From: an uncultured Spirochaetales bacterium
GTDB lineage: Bacteria; Spirochaetota; Spirochaetia; Sphaerochaetales; Sphaerochaetaceae
NCBI GenBank assembly: GCA_937902565.1
Contig: CALFMX010000083.1
Location: 1-5,381 of the forward strand
DNA length: 5,381 bases
Direction: 5' to 3'
The notes beneath the pieces were generated by a model, which saw nothing but the letters and a program-made list of their open reading frames with translations, ran no database searches and was not told the origin of the DNA. Below, one piece after another: positions 1 through 5,110 of the stretch. Made by a program: the position numbers and the translations under genes. Each line of letters starts with the position of its first letter. The first letter of the stretch is position 1.

Positions 1-76
1 GTCTTAGTATTCGATGATGCATCTTCTCTGTCAAGGCCATCTTGTACAACTCTCCCAACGCTGGCACACTAGGAGC

Positions 77-82
77 GGGAGG
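77..82 (+). promoter_or_regulatory. Ribosome binding site of the cupin gene
   Basis: GGGAGG sits 6 nt before the ATG at 89 and decides this start over the in-frame ATG codons at 14 and 17. No convincing sigma-70 promoter is visible in 1-76: TTGTAC at 42-47 could be a -35, but the hexamer 17 nt later (CACACT) is a poor -10. Confidence 0.7.
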
Positions 83-88
83 ATCGTG

Positions 89-433
89 ATGATCATACGC
101 AAAGATGAGATGAAACGCACAGTTCGAAACGAAATGCGCGGCGGGACGGGACACGTCACTGTCACCAATTTGATGGACGAGGGGACGATGGCCCATACCC
201 GCCTCTTCTCTACCCTGACGCTGGAAGCGGGGTGCTCCATAGGCGAACACGACCACGTCAACGAGACCGAATACTACTGGATCCTCTCAGGATCAGGGAT
301 CGTCACCGAAGCTGATGGGGAGAAGGAAGTGGGCGCAGGGGACCTGGTGGTCACCGGGGGCGGTGCAAGCCACGCCATCCGCAACAGTGGCAACGAGACG
401 CTGGTCCTCCTCGCCCTGATCATCCTCGACTGA
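89..433 (+). CDS. Small single-domain cupin protein (114 aa)
   Basis: A compact cupin barrel protein, probably cytoplasmic and metal-binding; the substrate cannot be deduced. Both cupin motifs are visible. Motif 1, G(X)5HXH(X)4E(X)6G, fits exactly in GCSIGEHDHVNETEYY followed by WILSG, giving two His and one Glu ligand. Motif 2, G(X)5PXG(X)2H(X)3N, fits GDLVVTGGGASHAIRN except that the usual Pro is Gly; the fourth ligand His is kept. The start at 89 is chosen because GGGAGG (77-82) lies 6 nt upstream; a GTG at 86 is the alternative, and the longer frame from 14 adds 25 residues with no cupin character. It is the only plus-strand gene and converges on the Hsp20 gene. Family membership is secure. 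Small cupins of this kind are found as sugar or auxin-like binding proteins, isomerases and oxygenases, so no function is assigned. Confidence 0.9.
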   Translation: MIIRKDEMKRTVRNEMRGGTGHVTVTNLMDEGTMAHTRLFSTLTLEAGCSIGEHDHVNETEYYWILSGSGIVTEADGEKEVGAGDLVVTGGGASHAIRNSGNETLVLLALIILD

Positions 434-440
434 CAATACA

Positions 441-473
441 ATACCGGCTTGCTTCAATGGAGCAAGCCGGTAT
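441..473. terminator. Perfect 13-bp hairpin between convergent genes, likely bidirectional terminator
   Basis: ATACCGGCTTGCT (441-453) and AGCAAGCCGGTAT (461-473) are exact inverse complements around a 7-nt loop. The hairpin begins 8 nt after the cupin stop and 24 nt beyond the Hsp20 stop, so it lies between two converging genes. There is no clean U-tract on the plus strand. The minus-strand transcript continues with TGTATTGTC, which is only moderately U-rich. Position and stem strength support a shared terminator; Rho-independent efficiency is uncertain. Confidence 0.75.
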
Positions 474-496
474 CGGTGCACGTAGTCTTCGTTCTG

Positions 497-919
497 TTAT
501 TTGATCTTCACTTCAATCGTCTTGGGCAGCACTTCCTTCTTCTTGGGAAGGACGAGGGTCAAGACACCATCGCTGAACTCACCTTCGATCTTGGCCTCAT
601 CGATATCCTCGGGGAGGCTGAAGGAGCGCTCGAACTTTCTGAACAGGCGCTCGCGAACCAGCGTCTTGCGGTCATCGGCGTCCTTGAGGGTCTCCTTCTC
701 GCTTGAGATGCGCAAGACGTGCTTGTCGACATTGACCGACACCTCATCCTGCTTGTACCCGGCCAGCTCCGCCTCGATGACGTACTCCTTCTCCTTCTCA
801 TAGATGTCCACGGGGGGAACCTTTGCTGCGGTAGAGCCCCAGTCGGCAAAGAGGTCATTGAAGAGGGATTCGAAGTTCGATACGGGATTGTTTCGATTAT
901 AGGTTACGTAGTATTTCAT
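497..919 (-). CDS. Small heat-shock protein, Hsp20/alpha-crystallin family (140 aa)
   Basis: An ATP-independent holdase chaperone that would bind unfolding proteins in the cytoplasm and assemble into oligomers. The N-terminal arm (about 1-34) is rich in Asn and Phe and short, as usual for bacterial members. The alpha-crystallin domain spans about 35-127: it opens with PPVDIYEKEKEYVIEAELAG, has FERSFSLPEDID at about 97-106, and closes with the family signature FSDGVLTLVLPK (116-127). The C-terminal tail carries an I-x-V/V-x-I type motif in TIEVKIK, the oligomer-clamping element. Length is normal. The start at 919 is preferred over the ATG at 958 because GGAGGTG lies 6 nt upstream and the extra 13 residues would cross the promoter's untranslated leader. 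The gene is monocistronic, with a sigma-54 promoter about 50 nt upstream and a terminator hairpin downstream. Family assignment is very secure; it resembles the widespread hspA/ibp class but I give no specific symbol. Confidence 0.95.
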   Translation of the reverse strand: MKYYVTYNRNNPVSNFESLFNDLFADWGSTAAKVPPVDIYEKEKEYVIEAELAGYKQDEVSVNVDKHVLRISSEKETLKDADDRKTLVRERLFRKFERSFSLPEDIDEAKIEGEFSDGVLTLVLPKKKEVLPKTIEVKIK

Positions 920-925
920 TGGTGA

Positions 926-932
926 CACCTCC
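926..932 (-). promoter_or_regulatory. Ribosome binding site of the Hsp20 gene
   Basis: On the minus strand GGAGGTG precedes the ATG at 919 by 6 nt, a strong Shine-Dalgarno that fixes the 140-residue start. Confidence 0.8.
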
Positions 933-966
933 ATGTGTACATTCTTAATGTGTTGCACCTATACAT

Positions 967-984
967 ATGCAAAAGGCGTGCCAA
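967..984 (-). promoter_or_regulatory. Sigma-54 (RpoN) -24/-12 promoter of the Hsp20 gene
   Basis: Read on the minus strand, TTGGCACGCCTTTTGCAT matches the sigma-54 consensus TGGCACG-N4-TTGCW without a mismatch. The invariant GG (982-981) and GC (970-969) are separated by exactly 10 bp, as required. The predicted start of transcription is near 957, giving a leader of roughly 38 nt before the ATG at 919, with the ribosome binding site inside it. This promoter class needs an AAA+ enhancer-binding activator. Expression of the chaperone should therefore depend on a specific signal relay rather than, or in addition to, a heat-shock sigma factor. Confidence 0.88.
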
Positions 985-1011
985 CTTTTTATCATTGCTT
1001 CCTATATTATC

Positions 1012-1038
1012 ATAAATTATTATACTATAATAAATTAT
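1012..1038. promoter_or_regulatory. AT-rich 27-bp dyad, candidate activator binding site for the sigma-54 promoter
   Basis: Arms 1012-1024 and 1026-1038 are inverse complements at 12 of 13 positions around a single central C (1025). The only mismatch is 1016/1034. The centre lies about 68 bp upstream of the predicted transcription start, inside the zone where enhancer-binding proteins of sigma-54 promoters bind. A second overlapping palindrome, AATAAAT-T-ATTTATT, covers 1029-1043, and ATAAATTAT is repeated directly at 1012 and 1030. AT-rich DNA makes dyads by chance, so this is a suggestion. It could equally be an intrinsically bent segment or IHF/HU-bound DNA that helps looping. Confidence 0.4.
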
Positions 1039-1039
1039 T

Positions 1040-1203
1040 TATTTTCTACCAGTATAACAGAGCCTCCACCACGCTCTACCACGAGGGCACAAAAGCCCCC
1101 TTTGGCTCAGTGGAGGAGAAAGAGCCATCCAGACTGTATCAATTTGACACAACCGGGCCATAAGAGCCCTAAAACGGGTTAAAAGTGACTCAACTGGTAC
1201 CAA
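1040..1203. other. Gene-free region downstream of purH with short repeats and weak hairpins
   Basis: No credible gene was found here; the short frames that cross it lack ribosome binding sites and homology-like features. It holds an inverted pair CCTCCAC (1063-1069)/GTGGAGG (1110-1116) enclosing a smaller AGCC (1094-1097)/GGCT (1104-1107) hairpin that is followed by TTTTG on the minus strand. It also holds a direct repeat, TGACACAACCGG (1145-1156) and TGACTCAACTGG (1186-1197), matching at 10 of 12 positions. Either the hairpins terminate the purine operon, or the block is a decayed insertion-sequence end. Confidence 0.45.
1151..1180 (-). terminator. Weak candidate terminator of the purH operon
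   Basis: On the minus strand AACC, a bulge, GGGC, a 7-nt loop, GCCC and GGTT can form a stem of 4+4 bp starting 23 nt past the purH stop. There is no proper U-tract after it (GTGTC follows). It is the nearest fold to the end of the operon but is a poor Rho-independent terminator; the AGCC/GGCT hairpin at 1094-1107, followed by TTT, is an alternative. Confidence 0.25.
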
Positions 1204-2361
1204 TCAGTGCATAAAGAGGCGAATTGCGTTACAGATCATCACCATATTGTACTCGTTGCACGCCTCGATGACCTCACTGTCGCGTACCGATCCCCCGGCC
1301 TGGACGATGTAGCGCACGCCGCTCAGATGGGCACGGTCGATATTATCCCTGAACGGGAAGAAGGCATCGCTTGCCAGGCTCACCCCGTCGACCGCTGCAA
1401 TGATCGAGCAGCGTTCATCATCCCCCAGCGGCTCGACCGCCGTGGTGAAGCTGCCATCGGATCCGACATGCTCACCCCTGAGATATTGATCGATGGCGTT
1501 GTCCTTGGCATTGCGGCTGAGCCCCTCCTTGAAGGGGAGGGAGAGGATGCGCTCACTCTGCCTCAGGTGCCAGAGGTCCGCCTTCTCTGCCCCCAGGCGG
1601 ACACAGTGGATCCGCGACTGCTGGCCCGCCCCCACCCCGATGGCCTGCCCACGTGCAGCGTAGCAGACGGAGTTGGACTGGGTGTACTTGAGTGTGTTGA
1701 GGGCAACCAGGAGGTCGAGCTTCGCCTCATCGGGGAGCATGGTACGCTCGGTGACGACAGGGGCGAGGACCCGCTCGTCCAGAACGACGGTATTGCGGCT
1801 CTGCGTCAGCGTCATCCCAAAGAGGGTGCGCTGCTCAGTGGGGGGAGGGACGAAAAGCGGGTCGATCTGGATGACCAGGTAGGAGCCGCGGCGCTTCTGT
1901 TGCAACAGGGCCAGGGCCTCCGGCTCATAGGAGGGGGCGATGATACCATCGGAGACCTCCATGGAGACCAGGCGTGCCGTGCTCTCGTCACAGCAGTCGC
2001 TGAGGGCGATGAAGTCGCCGAAGGAGGAGAGTCGGTCGGCTCCGCGAGCGCGGACAAAGGCAGCGGCTTGTTCGCTGAGATCATACGTCTTCGGGACAAA
2101 GTACATCGCCCGCTCCGCCTCACTGAGGGCAAGGCCCACCGCACTGCCGGCAGGGCTTGCATGCTTGAAGGAGGCGGCGCTCGCCATCGAGGTGGCTGCC
2201 TTCAGCTCACTGACCAGCTGCCAGCCCAAGAGGGCGTCGAGGATGTTGATGTAGCCCGCCCTCCCATTGAGGATCGAGAGGGGGAGCGTGCCTGATTCGA
2301 TCGAGAGGGTTGCCCGCTCCTGGTTTGGATTGACGCCGTACTTCAGTTCAATCTGGTCCAT
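1204..2361 (-). CDS. purH: Stand-alone AICAR transformylase, eukaryote-like (385 aa)
   Basis: Transfers the formyl group of 10-formyltetrahydrofolate to AICAR to give FAICAR, the ninth step of purine synthesis, in the cytoplasm. The protein is only the C-terminal half of a usual PurH/ATIC: it begins at the domain border (LKYGVNPNQ) and has no IMP cyclohydrolase domain. Compared with human ATIC as I remember it, key residues align: Lys66-His67 in SFKHASPAG (human 266/267), Asn230 in TQSNSVCYA, Arg250 in GAGQQSRIHC, Phe334 and Asp339 in FFPFRD, and the C-terminal His in RLFMH. Wording such as RARGADRLSSFGDFIALSD is closer to the animal enzyme than to E. coli PurH. Length fits a complete domain (about 390). 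The start at 2361 has GGAGAA (2367-2372) 5 nt upstream and overlaps the purO end by 19 nt. The missing cyclization is supplied by the neighbouring PurO. Activity is well supported; the symbol follows the usual naming of the domain. Confidence 0.93.
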   Translation of the reverse strand: MDQIELKYGVNPNQERATLSIESGTLPLSILNGRAGYINILDALLGWQLVSELKAATSMASAASFKHASPAGSAVGLALSEAERAMYFVPKTYDLSEQAAAFVRARGADRLSSFGDFIALSDCCDESTARLVSMEVSDGIIAPSYEPEALALLQQKRRGSYLVIQIDPLFVPPPTEQRTLFGMTLTQSRNTVVLDERVLAPVVTERTMLPDEAKLDLLVALNTLKYTQSNSVCYAARGQAIGVGAGQQSRIHCVRLGAEKADLWHLRQSERILSLPFKEGLSRNAKDNAIDQYLRGEHVGSDGSFTTAVEPLGDDERCSIIAAVDGVSLASDAFFPFRDNIDRAHLSGVRYIVQAGGSVRDSEVIEACNEYNMVMICNAIRLFMH

Positions 2362-3026
2362 TGTGCTTCTCCGTCAGTGCCATTGGTGATGGCGATTCGC
2401 CCCGATCCATCAAGGAGCCACACCGCTGAGGCGAGGCGGTACCGCTCATCGAGGGAGGTGTGGATCCACGCAGGCAGTTCCTCTGCAGTGCACCCCACAG
2501 CGATGGCTCGGGGGTCTCCGCTGTAGGAGGGCAGCACCTCGCCATCACCGCGGTAGGTGTGGATCAGGTGGGCGTGGCCACCTGTCTGCCAGCCATACTC
2601 CCAATAGGCTCGTTCGCATTCCCCATCAACCCGTCGCAGGATCGAGAGGATGTAGCCGTGCCTGTCCGCCACTGCGGTGATACGGGGGGTGTAGTGTGGC
2701 TCATCCGGTTCATAGCATGATGGCGCGAGCGCCTCAGGGAGGCTCACCCCATTGCCCAGGCCCGCCTTGGCCAACTCCCCATGGTCGCCGTTGGCGATGA
2801 TGAGGGTTGTACCAACGCGTTGCATTGCCGTATAGATGAGGAGGCGTGGGTCGATGACCAGCGAAGGGTCCCTGACCGTCGTCTGTATCATCCCATCCTC
2901 AACGACCAGGAGGCGGTTCTGGCTCGAGACGCTGCGGGCGGTGAGGAGGTAAGCACCGAAGGGGATGTTGTCACCGGTGGTGCCACAGAGGATGCCCCGT
3001 CCCGGGTAGGAGGGCGTGTCGATCAT
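2343..3026 (-). CDS. purO: IMP cyclohydrolase, PurO type (227 aa)
   Basis: Closes the ring of FAICAR to IMP, the last step of de novo purine synthesis. It belongs to the family first known from methanogenic archaea, an Ntn-hydrolase-like fold unrelated to the PurH cyclohydrolase domain. Family blocks seen in order: YPGRGI (7-12), ARSVSSQNR (30-38, the GRSxxSxNR block), DPSLVIDPRLLIYTAM (53-68), IIANGDHG (76-83), HYTPRI (111-116), GGHAHLIHTYRGDG (149-162) and LPSYSGDPR (165-173). Length matches the family (about 200-230). The frame is open further upstream to 3146, but the ATG at 3026 is chosen because YPGR should lie near the N-terminus and because it makes an ATGA overlap with the preceding gene's stop. 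It overlaps purH by 19 nt, so substrate passes between products of coupled genes. Assignment rests on motif recall, with good confidence. Confidence 0.88.
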   Translation of the reverse strand: MIDTPSYPGRGILCGTTGDNIPFGAYLLTARSVSSQNRLLVVEDGMIQTTVRDPSLVIDPRLLIYTAMQRVGTTLIIANGDHGELAKAGLGNGVSLPEALAPSCYEPDEPHYTPRITAVADRHGYILSILRRVDGECERAYWEYGWQTGGHAHLIHTYRGDGEVLPSYSGDPRAIAVGCTAEELPAWIHTSLDERYRLASAVWLLDGSGRIAITNGTDGEAQWTRLN

Positions 3027-3436
3027 GTCCCGATGCCCATCAAGGCCTGGACGATGAGCACGCCATGCTCCACACACGCCTCGCAGCTGCAGAGCGGCAC
3101 CCCGCTCCCCTCTCCGAGGATCTCGGTACAGACCAGGCTCTTGCACTCCCGCTCGAAGCGCTCCACCGCCTGGCTGACCAGGGAGTAGGTGCCAGCCTTC
3201 GTCCCCGCCTCAGGCGATCCGCCGCTGGAGAGGAGGCTGATGACGGCCACGGCCCCACTGAGGGCGCCGCAGGTGGCCTGGTGGCCCCCCATGCCGCCGC
3301 CAAACCCCTCCATAAGACGGAAGAGGGTCGTCTCGTCCAACTCCAGATGATCAGCAAACGTGCAGGCGACCGCCTGGGCGCAGTTGTATCCCCGCTCCCT
3401 GAGTATCCGCGATCGCTCGATATATGGTGATGTCAT
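3023..3436 (-). CDS. C_GCAxxG_C_C family putative redox-active protein (137 aa)
   Basis: A small Cys-rich protein of a family named for its cysteine pattern and predicted to be redox-active or metal/cluster-binding; the reaction is unknown. The pattern is visible: Cys19 in YNCAQAV, the GFGGGMGGHQATCGALSGA segment with Cys56 (45-62), Cys98 and Cys103 (ECKSLVCTEILG), and a C-terminal group Cys116, Cys118, Cys121 (CSCEACVEHG). No signal peptide or membrane segment is seen. Eight cysteines in 137 residues is typical. The start at 3436 has AAGGAG 7 nt upstream. The stop overlaps the purO start as ATGA, implying translational coupling, and amrS ends 36 nt upstream. Members often stand beside transporters, oxidoreductases or radical SAM genes in anaerobes; a purine-operon location is not one I know. 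Family call is secure, function open. Confidence 0.88.
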   Translation of the reverse strand: MTSPYIERSRILRERGYNCAQAVACTFADHLELDETTLFRLMEGFGGGMGGHQATCGALSGAVAVISLLSSGGSPEAGTKAGTYSLVSQAVERFERECKSLVCTEILGEGSGVPLCSCEACVEHGVLIVQALMGIGT

Positions 3437-3442
3437 TGACAG

Positions 3443-3458
3443 CTCCTTGCCTCAGGAG
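3443..3458 (-). promoter_or_regulatory. Small hairpin covering the ribosome binding site of the C_GCAxxG_C_C gene
   Basis: On the minus strand CTCCT (3458-3454) can pair with AGGAG (3447-3443) across a 6-nt loop, burying the Shine-Dalgarno sequence used for the start at 3436. The whole 36-nt gap after amrS also begins with eight T residues (3472-3465). The stem is only 5 bp, so an effect on translation is speculative. Confidence 0.3.
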
Positions 3459-3472
3459 TGTAGCAAAAAAAA

Positions 3473-4426
3473 TCAGGCTGGGAAATGGCCATAGAGGCGA
3501 TGGCCACACTCCGGGCAACAGCCGCCTGCCACACGGGAGACGGGCCTCAGGGCGCCGCGCCTGATGAGGAGGGCATGACAGTGGGGGCAGTAAGTCGAGG
3601 TATCCTGGGCGGAGTTGCCTGCATAGACATGTGGGATGCCACTCTCCCGTGCCCGCTCGACCGCCTCTGCAAGGAACTCTTCACTGGTCGCCCGGTCATG
3701 GTAGCGGTAGCGGGGGACATAGCGCGAGAGGTGCCAGACCTCCACGCCCCGCGTCTTCAACTCCTCTGAAAGCGCCTCCATCACAGCGGGGGTATGGTCA
3801 CTCTCAGTCACCATCGTGGTGACCTCCAGATGGCGCTTGGCCTCCACTATCGCCTCGATGGCGGCAAGGACCGGCTCCCGCGATGCCTTGCACACCCGCC
3901 GGTAGAACGACTCATCCCCCTTGAGGTCGACATTGAAGGCGTCGATGAGGGGGAGGAGGCGCTCGAGTGCCGGGGCGCTGAAGCTGCCGTTGGTCACCAT
4001 GATGGTCCTGAGGGCGGCCTCCCGGGCCAGGCGGGCGACCTCACAGAGGTAGTCCTGCCACACCAGGGGCTCGCTGTAGGTGAAGCTGATCGAAGGGGAG
4101 CCATGAAAGAGGGCCAGGTCGACTATCTCCCTGGGCTCGAGGGGCCTCCCCTCCCGCTGGCTGTAGTACTCCTGTTGGCTGATCGTATAGTTCTGGCAGA
4201 ACGAACACTTGAAGTTGCACCCGAAGAGGGCGAAGGAGAGGGTGTGGGTGCCGGGGAGAAAGTGGTAGAGCGGTTTCTTCTCGACCGGGTCGGAGGCAAG
4301 GGCCACAACGTTCCCCCACCCCAGGCTTACGAGTCTGCCCCCTTGGTTCTGCCGCACCCCGCACACCCCCTTCTGCCCATCGGAGAGGCAGCAGAGGCGG
4401 TAGCAGAAATCACAGGTGCGTTTCAT
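3473..4426 (-). CDS. amrS: AmmeMemoRadiSam system radical SAM enzyme (317 aa)
   Basis: A radical S-adenosylmethionine enzyme of the class that accompanies AMMECR1 and MEMO proteins; its substrate is not known to me. The cluster-binding motif CX3CX2C is at Cys70, Cys74, Cys77 in FGCNFKCSFCQN. An N-terminal Cys cluster (Cys5, Cys8, Cys12/13, Cys22, ending CGVRQN) is typical of this subfamily and of pyruvate-formate-lyase-activase-like relatives. FTYSEPLVW (115-123), MVTNGSF (143-149) and FNVDLKG (164-170) are conserved barrel strands. The C-terminus has a zinc-ribbon-like pair, CPHC (280-283) and CPEC (304-307). The start at 4426 is picked because the Cys-rich N-terminus begins there; the longer frame to 4702 is the AMMECR1 gene read out of frame. 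GAGG lies 9 nt upstream. The gene overlaps the AMMECR1 end by 17 nt. The family is highly secure. Confidence 0.93.
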   Translation of the reverse strand: MKRTCDFCYRLCCLSDGQKGVCGVRQNQGGRLVSLGWGNVVALASDPVEKKPLYHFLPGTHTLSFALFGCNFKCSFCQNYTISQQEYYSQREGRPLEPREIVDLALFHGSPSISFTYSEPLVWQDYLCEVARLAREAALRTIMVTNGSFSAPALERLLPLIDAFNVDLKGDESFYRRVCKASREPVLAAIEAIVEAKRHLEVTTMVTESDHTPAVMEALSEELKTRGVEVWHLSRYVPRYRYHDRATSEEFLAEAVERARESGIPHVYAGNSAQDTSTYCPHCHALLIRRGALRPVSRVAGGCCPECGHRLYGHFPA

Positions 4427-4973
4427 CGCTGAACGCCTCACCTTGGAAGACCTCGAAACGGCACGCTGGTTCCCTGTATGCATCGGGTTCAAGGCCGGCC
4501 TTGAGGGAGAGGTGGGCGAGCATCTCAGTGAGGCCCCACCCCTGCTCGGTGGCCACCTGGGGAAGGAAGAGGGAACGGTGGCCCTCATAGGTGAGGATGA
4601 CCCCATCGATGCCCACCCTGATCGCTCGGTAGTCACTGATGGCAACCGGTTCGGTGAGGAGGGTGATCTCCAACGTGATGGCCGGCCACTCGGAGGGCTC
4701 AAGCGGCGGGAAGCGAGGATCCGAGAAGGCGGCCTCGCGGGCCAAGTGTGTCACCGCCTTGACCAACGGCATCCTGCCGATGATGGTGCCGATGCAGCCT
4801 CTCAGCCGCCCCTGCTCCGTACGCAGTGTGACGAAGCACCCCCGTCGCTCTCCATAGGGATGGGCGGTCACACCAGAGAGCTGATCGTAGAGCGGGCTCG
4901 CCGCTCCAAAGAGGGATGCTTCCAGTGCCTCTCGGGCGAGGGCAAGGAGGGTACGTTTGTCGGTATCGGTCAT
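4410..4973 (-). CDS. amrA: AMMECR1 domain protein, AmmeMemoRadiSam system protein A (187 aa)
   Basis: A bacterial AMMECR1-fold protein, presumed cytoplasmic, with no assigned reaction. The hallmark LRGCIG motif is at 57-62 (GRLRGCIGTI). Further family blocks are GCFVTLR (45-51), AFSDPRFPPL (82-91), the strand LEITLL (101-106), IDGVIL (122-127) and FLPQVATEQGW (136-146). Length (187) is normal for a single AMMECR1 domain. The start at 4973 follows GGAGGTGAT, a near-complete match to the 16S 3' end, one nucleotide after the MEMO stop (TGA-T-ATG). The frame stays open upstream to 5066, but that extension lies over the MEMO C-terminus. The 3' end overlaps amrS by 17 nt. With MEMO before it and amrS after it, the classic three-gene set is complete in order, though MEMO is truncated here. 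Confidence 0.93.
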   Translation of the reverse strand: MTDTDKRTLLALAREALEASLFGAASPLYDQLSGVTAHPYGERRGCFVTLRTEQGRLRGCIGTIIGRMPLVKAVTHLAREAAFSDPRFPPLEPSEWPAITLEITLLTEPVAISDYRAIRVGIDGVILTYEGHRSLFLPQVATEQGWGLTEMLAHLSLKAGLEPDAYREPACRFEVFQGEAFSDETHL

Positions 4974-4982
4974 ATCACCTCC
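4974..4982 (-). promoter_or_regulatory. Ribosome binding site of amrA, overlapping the MEMO stop codon
   Basis: GGAGGTGAT directly precedes the ATG at 4973 and contains the MEMO stop codon TGA (4977-4975). A ribosome finishing MEMO would stop on the initiation site of amrA, so translation of the two is probably coupled. Confidence 0.75.
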
Positions 4983-5110
4983 AGAGGATGGTCGAGTAGG
5001 CGACGAAGTTCGCATCCGGTGAGTGGGAGACGTCACTAGAGGTATAGTACGAGACAACGCTGCCACGGGCCCCGATGGTCTGGGCCATCGAAGCGGCGAT
5101 GAGGTTGGCG
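4975..5110 (-). CDS. amrB: MEMO family protein C-terminus (AmmeMemoRadiSam protein B), truncated at a chimeric junction
   Basis: The last ~45 residues, from about ANLIAASMAQTIGA to YSTILWR, read as the end of a MEMO-like protein (a fold related to non-haem iron dioxygenases). Family features are the helix after the conserved Cys-Gly, then a strand and loop of the form Y-x-T/S-S-x-D-V (SYYTSSDVSHSP) and a closing VxYxS-type strand (FVAYSTI). Human MEMO1 ends comparably (YAQSS... VSYAAG). The metal-site histidines and the Cys-Gly motif, which should lie just upstream, are absent because the frame switches to phospholipase sequence near 5110. Placement immediately before amrA with a 1-nt gap strongly supports the identity despite the short length. 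The exact break could be off by several codons. Confidence 0.7.

Noticed and set aside
61..76. TGGCAC at 62-67 as a second sigma-54 promoter for the cupin
   Set aside because: No TTGC element follows at the required spacing; AGGAGC occupies that position.
1012..1043. CRISPR-like or tandem repeat array
   Set aside because: Only one dyad with overlapping short AT repeats; no regular spacing or repeated unit.
933..1182. Small plus-strand frames (76 and 71 codons) across the Hsp20 upstream region
   Set aside because: They run through the sigma-54 promoter and AT-rich dyad, lack a Shine-Dalgarno sequence and have low-complexity Tyr/Phe-rich translations.
1207..2295. Long plus-strand open frame (362 codons) opposite purH
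   Set aside because: It is the antisense shadow of a clearly conserved AICARFT gene; its translation has no recognizable family features and no good ribosome binding site.
3794..5039. Two plus-strand open frames of 212 and 207 codons opposite amrS and amrA
   Set aside because: Both are mirror frames of conserved genes in high-GC DNA, with compositionally odd translations and no motif.
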